A stretch of DNA of 64,000 bases from Ignavibacteria bacterium (GTDB taxonomy: Bacteria > Bacteroidota > Ignavibacteria > Kapaibacteriales > UBA4661): NCBI GenBank assembly GCA_014654705.1, contig JACVZY010000090.1, positions 124,001-188,000 on the forward strand. Reading direction: 5' to 3'. Below the pieces are notes generated by a model that was not told the DNA's origin, did no database searches, and saw nothing but the letters and a program-made list of their open reading frames with translations. Shown here one piece after another: positions 1-9,518 of the stretch (its first letter is position 1; each line of letters opens with the position of its first letter). The position numbers and the translations under genes are program-made.

Positions 1-1107
1 GTTGCCGGAAGCATTGCCGCTCTGCGGCTTGCGCGGTATCGTCCGGACGAGAACACAAGCGGAAGCGCATGGTTGTATTCGGACACTGCAACGGCACAGT
101 CCGCAAGCGACTGGAGCGGCGATTGGGTGCTGATGGAAGGGCTGAACCGTCTCTTTTTTAGCCGTACAAGCGGCGCGTGGACGGATGCAAGCACGTGGTC
201 GTTTGCGTCGCACATAGGCGCTGCTGTTCCGCCCGGCATATTTCCGTCGCGCTTGACCGATTCGGTCGTTGTGGGCGGTGGAGTGAGCGGGAACGGAAAC
301 CATATTGTTGTGCTGGCGGCTTCGGCGGTAGCAGGTGCACTCACGCTTGGCACGGGAATTGCAAACACAGGAACATTGGAAGTTCAGCAAGAAGCCTCGC
401 TGGGCGGGCGTTTGTTTTGGCTTCATGACCGCTCCACGCTGAGAATTGGCACAAGGAACGGCATCGAAGCAGTGCCCTTGCAAGAAGGTGCGGTGCGCTC
501 TACGCAGGAACGGCGCTTTTCGCAAAATGCTGTCTATGAATACATCGGTGCAAGCGAACAAACGTTTGGCTCGGCGCTGCCTGCAAGCGTCTATGCGCTG
601 ACGGTGAACAAACCCGTGGGTACATCGCTCAGAGCAACACGGAATTGCGGCATTTGGCAAAATCTCACGCTCCGAAGCGGCACTCTGGACGCGCAAGGCT
701 TTATGCTGTGGAACACTACGTCAGCTAATACATCTGCCACGACCTTCATGCTGGATTCGGCGGGGACGCTGCGCATCGGTGCGAGTAATGGTTTTGCCGA
801 TGCCACAAGCGGCACAGTGCGCGGCTTTGGCGCATACACACTCCATGAGCGCAGCGTGGTGGAGTTCTACGGCACAAACCAAGCTATTGAGCCAATTCCA
901 ACGGGTAGCTTTTATGGCAATGTCAGCATTCGCAGCGCCGGCGCAAAGACCGTCTGGAACCCGCTCATTGTGCGGGGCGACGTGCTGGTGCAGGACGGCG
1001 CAATCTTCACAAACAACAGTCGTGGAGCGGGATTGCAGATATTTGGCTCGTTTTTCAATAGCAATGCTTCTTCGCGGAATAACGGTGTGATGGATGTAGG
1101 TCGGTAA
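1..1107 (+). CDS. Large surface/adhesin-like protein, 3' part (5' end outside window; possibly truncated)
   Basis: The reading frame is open from base 1, so the gene begins upstream; 368 residues are visible. It is rich in G, T, N and S with repeated beta-strand patterns, as in parallel beta-helix surface proteins of Bacteroidota. A motif near residues 57-95 (GAWTDASTW, then DSVVVGG) matches one in the 1457-residue protein at 49587-53960 (GRWSNPTTW, then DSVEINH). The last 70 residues align by eye with residues about 185-255 of that protein (GLQIFG versus GLQVFG). The homologue continues for about 1200 residues, but this one stops at DVGR with no T9SS sorting domain or dockerin-like tail, so it may be truncated. 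Its exact role is unknown. Confidence 0.7.
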   Translation, partial: VAGSIAALRLARYRPDENTSGSAWLYSDTATAQSASDWSGDWVLMEGLNRLFFSRTSGAWTDASTWSFASHIGAAVPPGIFPSRLTDSVVVGGGVSGNGNHIVVLAASAVAGALTLGTGIANTGTLEVQQEASLGGRLFWLHDRSTLRIGTRNGIEAVPLQEGAVRSTQERRFSQNAVYEYIGASEQTFGSALPASVYALTVNKPVGTSLRATRNCGIWQNLTLRSGTLDAQGFMLWNTTSANTSATTFMLDSAGTLRIGASNGFADATSGTVRGFGAYTLHERSVVEFYGTNQAIEPIPTGSFYGNVSIRSAGAKTVWNPLIVRGDVLVQDGAIFTNNSRGAGLQIFGSFFNSNASSRNNGVMDVGR

Positions 1108-1198
1108 TTTTTTTGTAGATTGCGCTTTGACATCGGGCAGGATTTTCGCCGTGCCATCGTTCAATTCAACTCTTTTAGCCATTGTGAAGGGCTTCAAT

Positions 1199-2155
1199 AT
1201 GCAACCTTTTCGTACTATTCGCTCCCGCTCTTGTGCGGTTACAGTTCTGCTTGCAGCCGTCTTTTTTTGTATCGGCAGCTACTCCGTTATTCTGGCACAA
1301 ACGCCGGAAGTTCCTCCTGCCGTTGCGCCGTCTTTTCTGCGGTATGGGCTTTTGGGTGGGGTGGTGGTGAATAATCATTCTCCGAATTTCAGTGATTTTG
1401 CAAATGCCACAAATAGCCCAAGCATCGTGCCGAGCGGTTTTGGCCCCACATTCGGTATGATATCTTCTTATGTGGGCGGCTTAGTAGAAGTGCCTGTTAT
1501 AGAGCGCTTCGGCGTATCATTGCGGGCAAGCGTAACGAATGTGGGTGGATTTACATTGGTTGGGCGAGAAAACTTGGCGGCTCCTAATCCCACAGGTTCA
1601 GGCTTGTATAATTTTCAAATATCCCATGCTCTCACGGTCAATAATTTACTCATGTTCTCTGGTGAACCTTATTTGACATACCGCGTTCTGGGTGGTTTGA
1701 CGCTTTACGCCGGAGCACGTTTTGGGTTCATGTCTAACCCGACGTACGCATATATGCAAACAATCCCAGATGACAGCCCGATAAAATTTCTACTACCGAA
1801 TGGGCAGTTGACCTCAGTATGGAATTCTCAAAGTGGAACTATCCCCCAAGTCAATTCGGTTAACACTGCGCTTTCGGGCGGTGTCAATCTTGAAACACCC
1901 ATAGACCAACAAGGGCACTGGTTTCTGGCAGTCGAAGCCTTCTATATGCACGGGCTGACACAAGTAGCAAATGGCTTGGTGTTGCGCCGTCCCCTTGCTA
2001 CCAATAATGGACTTCCCGCGACCCGCACCGTACAACAGAATGAATTTGGTACAGACAAAGACCCATTAAGTCCTGCGTGGCCCAGCGAGATTGTCGCGGG
2101 TTCGTGGCTTTTCAACAACCTACGCGCCGGAATTTCGCTGCGCTATGCGCCATAA
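1199..2155 (+). CDS. Outer-membrane beta-barrel protein (paralogue of the barrel part of the next gene)
   Basis: The 318-residue product starts with a signal peptide: basic RTIRSRS, a hydrophobic stretch, then cleavage near ILAQ. The GTG/ATG frame opens at 1127, but the ATG at 1199 places the signal peptide correctly. The mature protein has alternating aromatic/hydrophobic strands typical of outer-membrane barrels (YLTYRVLGGLTLYAGARFGF) and ends in LRAGISLRYAP, a barrel-like end with aromatic residues. It matches residues about 65-330 of the next protein along its length (GLVE.P, SGEPY.TYR, AGSW, RAGVSLRY), but has no OmpA domain. It may be a porin-like or structural barrel; the substrate is unknown. 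Confidence 0.75.
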   Translation: MQPFRTIRSRSCAVTVLLAAVFFCIGSYSVILAQTPEVPPAVAPSFLRYGLLGGVVVNNHSPNFSDFANATNSPSIVPSGFGPTFGMISSYVGGLVEVPVIERFGVSLRASVTNVGGFTLVGRENLAAPNPTGSGLYNFQISHALTVNNLLMFSGEPYLTYRVLGGLTLYAGARFGFMSNPTYAYMQTIPDDSPIKFLLPNGQLTSVWNSQSGTIPQVNSVNTALSGGVNLETPIDQQGHWFLAVEAFYMHGLTQVANGLVLRRPLATNNGLPATRTVQQNEFGTDKDPLSPAWPSEIVAGSWLFNNLRAGISLRYAP

Positions 2156-2361
2156 GCGTATTTTTCCCCAGATACAAACGAAAGTACCACGATTTTCTTC
2201 GTGGGAAAAGTTTTTTGGTGCAGACTTTTTTGTTATTTTACCGTCCGCTTAGTGCATTCGCATTGTGCGGGATTCCGCCGTGCGCGGAAGGATAGCTATA
2301 AAGGCAAGCAATACGTAAACAACAGACATTCCTTTTTACACTTTTTTCGAGGGCTGGTTTT

Positions 2362-4728
2362 ATGAAATCGCGCTCCCACGTTTCCTTGTATGCAGCTTGG
2401 ATACTGGCGCTATTGGTGGCACTTCCGCTTCTGCCGCACAATACCCACACGACAGCTTTGGCTCAAACTCCCCCGCCTGCTCCGGCAAGTGCGGATACAA
2501 CCTCATCGGGATTGGGGTTTAATTTTGACGAGATGATGGCAGATGCTGATAAGCCGTTGTATATTCGGTATGGACTTTTTGGGGGAGCGACGTGGAGCCA
2601 GCATTTAGCAATTTTCTCTCAATTTGCAGGAGTTGATAATACAGCTACTGTATTTGGTCAAATTATTGCATCCTCACCAACGTACTTTTTTGGCGGTCTA
2701 GTTGAATATCCTATTGTAGGTCGTTTGGGGGTCGCACTCAGAGCCAGCTATACAGCAATTGGCACAAAAATGTTCTCAAATGAAAGGATTTTGGGTGTAA
2801 ATAATACTCCAATAAACTTGCAGCATGAAATTAATATCAGCAACCTTGCCCTTGTATCGGGTGAGCCCTATATTACTTATAGACCTTTAGATGCGTTGAC
2901 TTTGTATGCAGGTGTAAGACTAGGGTATATGGTAAATGACAGCGTTAAATTTGTAGAACGAATGATTGATAGTGCTAGCTTTCGATTCAAACTTGATGAC
3001 GGTTCTTTTAGCACTCAACGTAATGGATTTGTCGGTAAAATACCAAACGTGAATTCACTAAATATTGGCTTAACAGGTGGTATTAGCTACGAAATTCCTC
3101 TTGATCCAAATGGGAAATGGCTTGCAGCAGTAGAAGCATTTTATACTCTTGGATTAAATCAAGTAGCGAATCGCCTTAGTGCTCGTACACCGAAAAGCAC
3201 ATTTAATGGAGTTTCCGCAAATAATCCGGTCGAGACTAAGGATTTAGCAACAGATCGTGACCCCTTAAGTGAATCATGGACTCGGGACACTCTTGCGGGT
3301 TCGTGGTCGGTGAACAGTATCCGTGCAGGTGTGTCCCTCCGCTACTCCCCATTCCGTACTATTCGCCCTGAACTTACGCCTTCTATGCAAGAAACTTTCA
3401 AGCAAATCAAGAAAATTGATAGTGCTATTGCGCAAGAGCGTATTCAGAACAAAAAGCGTCTGGCACAGGTAGATTCTATCAACACTGCCATTGCGAAGAA
3501 AGTGGAAGAGTTGAAGAAAGTCGGTATCAGCGTGAACATCACGAAAGTAGTCGGCATAGACGAAAGCGGCAAAGAAATACCGGGTAAGGCAAAGCTCATC
3601 GTAGAGCAGTTCCGCAAATCCGTCACACAGCCCATTCTACCCGCTATTTTCTTCGATGAAGGCTCCTTCACGATTCCCTCCAAGTATCGCCGTCTGAAAG
3701 CCGCCGACCGAGGCACGTTCAAGATGGGCGACCTTGCGGGCAAGAGCAACTACGAGATATACCGCCATACGCTGAACATCGTCGGTAAGCGCATGGAAGA
3801 AAATCCTGCTGCGGTGCTGTTTGTAACGGGCTGCAATTCAAACTCCGGCTCGGAGCAAGGCAATCAAAAAATATCCGAGCAACGCGCACAAGCCGTGAGC
3901 GACTATTTGCAAGACGTGTGGAAGGTGCAAGCAAAGCGCATCATTATTCAGAAGCGTGATTTGCCGGAAAATCCTTCTAACAGCGCCGAACCAACGGGCG
4001 CAGCCGAAAACCGTCGCGTGGACTTGTCCTCGACGCTGCCCGAACTCTTGGCTCCGGTCGTGAGCGATGTCATTGCAAAAATTCCGAACCCGCCGACCAT
4101 TCGTTTTGGTCTGGAAATCAACGCGGGTGCGGGCTTGAAGCAATGGAACTTTGAAACAACCCAATTCCAAGACGACGAAGTGGCGACGGTCTTCCAACGC
4201 ACCGGTACGAATACCTACCCAACGCAGCTAGACTGGAACTTAGCGCAAGAAGCGAACACCGTCCCAAGTTCGGGACAAGACCTGACCGTCCAGCTTTCCA
4301 TGACGGACATCAACAACAAAACCGGTGATGCGCCCTTGACGGCAATTCCGGTGGAGCAAATCAACGTCCAGAAAAAAGAACTGGAAGGCAAAGGCGACAA
4401 ACGTATTGACTGGTTTGATATTATCGGCTTCACCGGCGGTGCAAATCCTGCCTTGGACGAAGTAAATCAAAAAACGATAGATGCTATCAAAGCAAAACTC
4501 AAGCCTGATGCTGTGGTAACTATCAACGCTTACACCGACAACACAGGTGATGCGGCGCAGAACAAACAGCTTGCGCAAAAACGTGCAGAGTTCATTGCAA
4601 AATCGCTCGGCACTCCGAACGCAAAAATCAACGCCGTAGGACCGACAACACTCCACGACAATAACAACCCCGAAGGCAGGATGTACAACCGCCTCGTGCG
4701 CGTGGAACTCATCACGCCGACGAAGTAA
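2362..4728 (+). CDS. OmpA-family outer-membrane protein: beta-barrel plus two peptidoglycan-binding domains
   Basis: The 788-residue protein probably anchors the outer membrane to peptidoglycan. In order: signal peptide (cut near ALAQ, residue 35); barrel at about 65-330, homologous to the upstream gene; a charged helical linker (IKKIDSAIAQERIQNKKRL); an OmpA-like domain at about 460-560 (LFVTGCNSNSG, SEQRAQAVSDYL, ENRRVDL); a beta-rich stretch; and a second OmpA-like domain at about 695-788 (TINAYTDNTGD, LAQKRAEFIAKSL, NRLVRVEL). Two OmpA domains in one chain are unusual. The barrel-coding DNA (about 2620-3260) is visibly more A+T-rich than the rest of the gene. An intrinsic terminator follows at 4757-4795. 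Confidence 0.85.
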   Translation: MKSRSHVSLYAAWILALLVALPLLPHNTHTTALAQTPPPAPASADTTSSGLGFNFDEMMADADKPLYIRYGLFGGATWSQHLAIFSQFAGVDNTATVFGQIIASSPTYFFGGLVEYPIVGRLGVALRASYTAIGTKMFSNERILGVNNTPINLQHEINISNLALVSGEPYITYRPLDALTLYAGVRLGYMVNDSVKFVERMIDSASFRFKLDDGSFSTQRNGFVGKIPNVNSLNIGLTGGISYEIPLDPNGKWLAAVEAFYTLGLNQVANRLSARTPKSTFNGVSANNPVETKDLATDRDPLSESWTRDTLAGSWSVNSIRAGVSLRYSPFRTIRPELTPSMQETFKQIKKIDSAIAQERIQNKKRLAQVDSINTAIAKKVEELKKVGISVNITKVVGIDESGKEIPGKAKLIVEQFRKSVTQPILPAIFFDEGSFTIPSKYRRLKAADRGTFKMGDLAGKSNYEIYRHTLNIVGKRMEENPAAVLFVTGCNSNSGSEQGNQKISEQRAQAVSDYLQDVWKVQAKRIIIQKRDLPENPSNSAEPTGAAENRRVDLSSTLPELLAPVVSDVIAKIPNPPTIRFGLEINAGAGLKQWNFETTQFQDDEVATVFQRTGTNTYPTQLDWNLAQEANTVPSSGQDLTVQLSMTDINNKTGDAPLTAIPVEQINVQKKELEGKGDKRIDWFDIIGFTGGANPALDEVNQKTIDAIKAKLKPDAVVTINAYTDNTGDAAQNKQLAQKRAEFIAKSLGTPNAKINAVGPTTLHDNNNPEGRMYNRLVRVELITPTK

Positions 4729-4756
4729 GACGAATACCGATTAAGACAATTCTCAT

Positions 4757-4795
4757 AAAGCAGCTGCGCTTCCCGAAAGTGCAGCTGCTTTTTTT
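4757..4795 (+). terminator. Intrinsic terminator of the OmpA-family gene
   Basis: The arms AAAGCAGCTGC (4757-4767) and GCAGCTGCTTT (4781-4791) pair perfectly over 11 bp, with a run of T to 4795. It lies 28 bases after the OmpA-family stop codon. A possible upstream start of the next reading frame (4779) falls inside this hairpin, which argues for the later start at 4905. Confidence 0.85.
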
Positions 4796-4904
4796 ATATC
4801 GAATTTTTATATCGAACGAACAATTTCCTTCGCATACCATCGGGAAAAGTGCGATTTTGAGGGTGCAACAAGTCATTTTGCCCTTTTTGTTCCTATTGCT
4901 CCCA

Positions 4905-7900
4905 ATGTACGTCCTACACAATCCCCGTCCTTCTTCCTTCGAGATTTCGGCGCCGCTAGAGGTGATGCTCGAAAAAGCGCTTGCCTCCGATGCAGAGAAT
5001 ACGCTCCAATCCTTCGTGTGCATTGTCCCCACGGGGCGGCGTGTGCGTCTGCTGAAGCGCTTTGTGGTGCGCGAAGTCTTCAAGCGGACGCAGAAGCCTG
5101 TTTCGGCGATGAACATTTTCACGCTGGAAGGTTTCGTGCGCCACACGGCGCAGTCGCTTTTGGGTAATGCCATGCCACACCTTGCCAGTGAAGCGCTGCA
5201 AGCTGCCATTATGGAGGAAGCCGCCGAAAAATGCCGCAAGGAAATGACCTTTTTCACGAGCGGCGGGAGCAGATTCCAAGCCATTTCCCCTTCGGTACTG
5301 GAACGCCTGAACAGCATTATTCTGGGGCTGAAGGAAGACGGCATCACGCCGCAATCGCTCCGTGCCGACCTTACCTCAAGCATGATGAGTGGCAGCGACG
5401 TAACCGACCCGCGCCGTTTGGCAGACATTGCCACGCTCTACGAAAGTTACGAGCGGACGCTGGGTGATGCGGTGTGCGATTACCCAAAACTCCTGACACT
5501 GCTCACGGATGCGCTCACAAAAGAACAAGCCGTACTCCGCACAGAATCAGGTCTTGAGGCAGTGTGGACGCATCTTTTCCCGCACGTATCAACGCTTGCA
5601 CTGGACGGTTTCACGGAGTTCAAAAAACCCGAAGAGCGCTTTCTTGCTGCGCTGTACTATGCGCCATTCCACACAAGGATTATTCTGGATTACTCCGATG
5701 CGAACGGTCCGCTTTTTGGGGGCTTGCAAGACACCATTACCAGTTTGCAAGGATTTACGGGCAGAACTCCGAAGCAAACGGACGCCAAGCCAGATGAAAT
5801 CTCGCTTGTGCCGCGCTATACCGCCTACTCCACCGACAATGAAGTAAACGACCGCTTCAAAGAACACCGCGAAGAGCATCTGCCGAGAGCCTCGTATTTG
5901 CGGCGCTGGCTCTTTAATACCGACGAAGACATTCGCCATGCGGGTTTCAACGATGCTGTGAGCATCATTGCCTTTGAAAATCGCGCTGATGAAGCTCGTT
6001 CTATTGCGAAACTTGTGCGCCACTGGGCGGTGAAAGAGAATATGCCCTTGTCGGAAATGTGCGTGGTCATGCGCCAGCCAGACCAGTATTCGAGCCTCTT
6101 CCGCGAGATGTTTGCGATGTACGATATTCCGGCGAATATCACCGACCGCTTCCCGTTAGAGAAATCACCTGTTGTAACGGCAGTTTTTGCGGTGCTGGAT
6201 ATGCTGCTGTACGGTTACAAGCGCGAGGACGTGAACCGCGCCCTGCAAAGCCCGTATTTGCGCTTTGCGAGGAAGGAGCGCGGCTACAAAAAATTTGCTC
6301 CTTTGAACGCAGCGAATTTGTTCACCGTCGCGGGGCGCTTGCGCATTAGCGGCGGGCGGCGTTTTGGGCGCGACGGCAAAACGCAGTGGCTACGCCGCAT
6401 GGACAGCCGTTTGGCATATCTGTCCAAGCGTGAAATTATGCTCAACCGTGATGCGAATGCTGACCGTGACGAACTTGCCGAAACGCGCCGCTTCATCGAA
6501 GAAATTGAACTTGCCAAGCGTGATTTTAACGCCCTGCTAACGCTTTTTCCCGACGGGCGCGAAGAACTCACACCGCTCGAATTTGAAGAATTTATCAAGG
6601 ATGCAATTTTGGCGAAACTCAAAGTGCATGAGCAAATCGTCAATTTTCACAAACACGCACGGGAACTGGCTTCTGCCGAAAATTCTTCCGAAGCAAAACG
6701 CATGACGGAGTTTTTGAGCCTTGACGAAGAAGTCGAAAAGGATGCACGGGCGCTCACGGCGTTTCTTGACATTATGGATGAGATGACTGCTATTTTGCAA
6801 GAACGTGACCGCCGTGCAAGCCGTGCTAATGCTGCAATCGCACCGGAACGCAAACGCTCGTTGGAGGAATATATCGAACGCCTCAGGACTGCTGTGCGCA
6901 ATGGGCGCTATCAGGTGCGGGAAAAACTTGGCTACGGCGTTACGGTAACAGCACTGGAGCAGATTCGCGGCGTACCGTTTCGCTTGACGATTGTTTGCGG
7001 CGCTGTGGATGGCGAGTTTCCGGGGCGCTATGTGCCGGAGACCTTTTTGGGAAAAGAGCTTATTGACTCCGAAGAACGGTTTTTGCGCAAAGAGCGTGTG
7101 CAGTTCTATCAGGCGCTCACCAACAGCGCTCAACGGCTTGAAAGCGGCGATAAACGCATTATTATCACTTATCCCGAGCGCTCCGATGGCGGCGATGATT
7201 TCACGCGCTCGTCCTTCGTCGATGCGCTGCTCAAAATCACATCACTCCATGAGGCGGGGCATCTGCACAACGCGCACGAAGCGAGGAAGAAAATTACGAA
7301 TGGCGAGTTAGGGATGACGAATGAAAATAGAGCGAACAGCGGTGCGCAAGTTCCACCGTGGCTGCTGAACACACTTTTCGGGCTTGCTTCTGATGAAGAA
7401 GCTGTGCGGTCGGCGGCTCTTGGCTATGTCGGGGCGGATGCAGAATCGCGTGCGAAGATCATCGGCACATTTTCGGGCGAACTTATGCGGCAGGACGCAA
7501 AGCAAGCACTTGTGCGAGTGCAGGAGCATCTTGCCAAGGAGACTGAGCGCACAGCACGTTCCGAAAAGCAGGTTCTGGTCGAAGGAGAAAGTCTTGCGAA
7601 GTCGGCGTATTCGATTTCGGCACTGGAGCAGTATGCAAAATGCCCATACCAGTTTTTCGCGGCAAAGTCCCTGCGTTTACGCGAGATTCAGGAGTTCGAC
7701 ACCTCGCTTTCACCGCTTGAAAGTGGGTCGTTGCTGCACCGAATTTTATTCAAATTTTATCAGGAAGTGCAGGGCGAGCAGCGCGAAGGAAATTTGGTCA
7801 TCAAGCCGATAAAAGAAGGTTTGCCGGATATTGTGCCTGTGCATCTGGAATCCAGCGAACGCGAGCGTTATCGGCGATTATTGCATCGTATTGCCGAAGA

Positions 7901-8765
7901 GGAATTGAAAGTGATTCGTTTCGACCATCCTTTTTTCGACCTTGACCGCGAAAGTCTTGTGGGGACTGGGATGACGAATGAGGAATTACGAATGACGAAG
8001 GAGGAGCATGAATCAGTCGCAAGCAGTCAAGCTGCAAATAGCCAAGCCGCAAATAGCCAAGAATACACGCGGCGTGGCAAGCTGGATATTTGGCTGGACA
8101 GCGAACTGGCGCGGGCAGAGGGAACGGGCATACCCGGCGACAAAAACAGCCAAAGCGCATGGCTCTTTGCTCCGGCATTGTTTGAATTTGCCTTTGGCGA
8201 GTTGAAAAGTACGCTTGGCAATATAGAGTTGAAGGACAATCTGAAGCTGCACGGAAAAATAGACCGCATTGAGATTCTGCCTGGCGAAACACCCGAAGAA
8301 CCCTATAAAATCTTGATTGGCGATTACAAAAGCGGATCCAGCGTTTCCGGCAATAAGGATATAAAAAATGGGCTGTCTCTCCAAATGCCGCTTTACAGTG
8401 TCGCTGCGGAGCAGATTTTGCGTGAGGGGTATGGCATTGAAGCAGAAGCTGCGGGCGGGGTGTACTACATTCTATCTCCCAAAACGGCGAAGAAAGGCGA
8501 AAACGCCGAAACGCATAGCTTTGTGATGTTACCGAAAGATTCGCACATTGCGCCGGAATCTCAACGCAAAAATGGTGGTTTTGTGGCTGATAACGACGCT
8601 CTCCGAACGATGATAGATGCTTCGGTTGAGGCGGCATCAGGGTATGCGGAGCATATCAGCAACGGTGAGTTTCCTGTCGAGCCGACAAAGCGTGGCGGCT
8701 TTGTGCCATGCGATTATTGTGATTTCAAGCCCGTGTGCAGAATCAGCGAGATGCAGCCGGACTAA
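4905..8765 (+). CDS. AddB-like PD-(D/E)XK nuclease/helicase-like protein
   Basis: This 1286-residue protein resembles the AddB subunit of AddAB/RexAB recombination nucleases, which process double-strand breaks. The C-terminal nuclease shows GKIDRIEI and IGDYKSG (PD-(D/E)XK core) with the AddB iron-sulfur cysteine pattern: one Cys in YAKCPYQFF, then C-x2-C-x5-C in CDYCDFKPVC at the end. The N-terminal segment VPTGRRVRLLKR sits where a Walker A would be but lacks GKT, so ATP hydrolysis there is doubtful. No AddA is in the window. The start at 4905 (MYVLHNPRPS) is preferred because the frame's first Met lies in the upstream terminator. Two low-complexity insertions (7291-7330, 7968-8003) look like translated small repeats. 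Confidence 0.85.
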   Translation: MYVLHNPRPSSFEISAPLEVMLEKALASDAENTLQSFVCIVPTGRRVRLLKRFVVREVFKRTQKPVSAMNIFTLEGFVRHTAQSLLGNAMPHLASEALQAAIMEEAAEKCRKEMTFFTSGGSRFQAISPSVLERLNSIILGLKEDGITPQSLRADLTSSMMSGSDVTDPRRLADIATLYESYERTLGDAVCDYPKLLTLLTDALTKEQAVLRTESGLEAVWTHLFPHVSTLALDGFTEFKKPEERFLAALYYAPFHTRIILDYSDANGPLFGGLQDTITSLQGFTGRTPKQTDAKPDEISLVPRYTAYSTDNEVNDRFKEHREEHLPRASYLRRWLFNTDEDIRHAGFNDAVSIIAFENRADEARSIAKLVRHWAVKENMPLSEMCVVMRQPDQYSSLFREMFAMYDIPANITDRFPLEKSPVVTAVFAVLDMLLYGYKREDVNRALQSPYLRFARKERGYKKFAPLNAANLFTVAGRLRISGGRRFGRDGKTQWLRRMDSRLAYLSKREIMLNRDANADRDELAETRRFIEEIELAKRDFNALLTLFPDGREELTPLEFEEFIKDAILAKLKVHEQIVNFHKHARELASAENSSEAKRMTEFLSLDEEVEKDARALTAFLDIMDEMTAILQERDRRASRANAAIAPERKRSLEEYIERLRTAVRNGRYQVREKLGYGVTVTALEQIRGVPFRLTIVCGAVDGEFPGRYVPETFLGKELIDSEERFLRKERVQFYQALTNSAQRLESGDKRIIITYPERSDGGDDFTRSSFVDALLKITSLHEAGHLHNAHEARKKITNGELGMTNENRANSGAQVPPWLLNTLFGLASDEEAVRSAALGYVGADAESRAKIIGTFSGELMRQDAKQALVRVQEHLAKETERTARSEKQVLVEGESLAKSAYSISALEQYAKCPYQFFAAKSLRLREIQEFDTSLSPLESGSLLHRILFKFYQEVQGEQREGNLVIKPIKEGLPDIVPVHLESSERERYRRLLHRIAEEELKVIRFDHPFFDLDRESLVGTGMTNEELRMTKEEHESVASSQAANSQAANSQEYTRRGKLDIWLDSELARAEGTGIPGDKNSQSAWLFAPALFEFAFGELKSTLGNIELKDNLKLHGKIDRIEILPGETPEEPYKILIGDYKSGSSVSGNKDIKNGLSLQMPLYSVAAEQILREGYGIEAEAAGGVYYILSPKTAKKGENAETHSFVMLPKDSHIAPESQRKNGGFVADNDALRTMIDASVEAASGYAEHISNGEFPVEPTKRGGFVPCDYCDFKPVCRISEMQPD
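7291..7330 (+). repeat. FVI-type small repeat inside the AddB-like gene, copy 1
   Basis: The segment reads as KITNGELGMTNEN in frame and as FVIPNSPFVI on the other strand. It shares AATTACGAATG and GGGATGACGAATGA with a second copy at 7968-8003. The repetitive heptad-like pattern is unlike the flanking protein and preserves the reading frame. Confidence 0.6.
7968..8003 (+). repeat. FVI-type small repeat inside the AddB-like gene, copy 2
   Basis: This copy reads GMTNEELRMTKEE in frame and SSFVIRNSSSFVI-like on the reverse strand. It shares 11-14 base words with the copy at 7291-7330. It is followed by a second low-complexity stretch (SQAANSQAANSQ) before the nuclease core. Confidence 0.6.
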
Positions 8766-8774
8766 AATGCTGTT

Positions 8775-9518
8775 TTACTCAACCCTGCCAAGCCTGAGAT
8801 GTAATTTCCACCGCACGGTGAGGGGCTTCTGCGGGTCTGTCCAGACGCTGCCGAGTGCAGATTCTGCCTGTGGTATGGGGCTTTCACCGTGTTGTTTCTC
8901 ATATTCTTTGACCCCCGACCACGAGCGGTAGTAACCCAGTACGTCCGCCATATTCCAAGCGGCTTCCATAAAAAAGCTCGGTGCAGCCAGTTCCTCAAAA
9001 GGAAAAGGAAGCGTGGCGTATTCCTCATCTACCCATTGGCGTTCGGGCGGGAAGTAGGGGCGCATCGTGGCGTAGAACTCGCGCATGACGGCATCTATCT
9101 GCGGCGTAATGGTGCTCTGGCTGTATGTCCAGACGGCAAGAAGCCCGCCATTCTTCACGACGCGACGCACTTCATCGTAAAATCGTTCTCGGTCGAACCA
9201 GTGCAGCGCTTGAGCAACAGTGCAAATATCAACTGACAATGGCTCTAAACCTGAGTGTTCAGCCGGACTCACGTTGTACTGTACCTTCGGATGCGCTTCT
9301 CCTCCTGCAATTTGCTCAGCGCTGGCATCGGTGGCGATAACGTGTGAAAAATACTTTGCAAGTGCTGTGGCTGCTTGCCCGTTACCGGTGGCACAGTCCC
9401 ATGCTTGCAGACGTGAGGGCGCTTGCTCTGCCAGATAAGCAAACAGTGCTTCGGGGTAGCGCGGACGATGCCGAGCGTAATCGCCGGCAAGCGAAGAAAA
9501 ATGGTCTTTGAAGGACAT
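8775..9518 (-). CDS. Class I SAM-dependent methyltransferase
   Basis: The 247-residue product has the Rossmann methyltransferase signature: motif I AWDCATGNGQAA (residues about 38-49), acidic strand-2 end VIATDAS, and the QALHWFDRERF motif, seen in many yeast TMT1/UbiE-like methyltransferases. The start at 9518 (MSFKDHFSSLAGDYARHRP) matches the usual N terminus of the family; the longer frame to 9551 adds 11 unrelated residues. The substrate cannot be told. It converges on the AddB-like gene with only nine bases between the stop codons. Confidence 0.88.
   Translation of the reverse strand: MSFKDHFSSLAGDYARHRPRYPEALFAYLAEQAPSRLQAWDCATGNGQAATALAKYFSHVIATDASAEQIAGGEAHPKVQYNVSPAEHSGLEPLSVDICTVAQALHWFDRERFYDEVRRVVKNGGLLAVWTYSQSTITPQIDAVMREFYATMRPYFPPERQWVDEEYATLPFPFEELAAPSFFMEAAWNMADVLGYYRSWSGVKEYEKQHGESPIPQAESALGSVWTDPQKPLTVRWKLHLRLGRVE

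Noticed and set aside
3719-4202. Minus-strand open frames inside the OmpA-family gene
   Set aside because: They are antisense shadows of a well-supported gene and have no motifs of their own.
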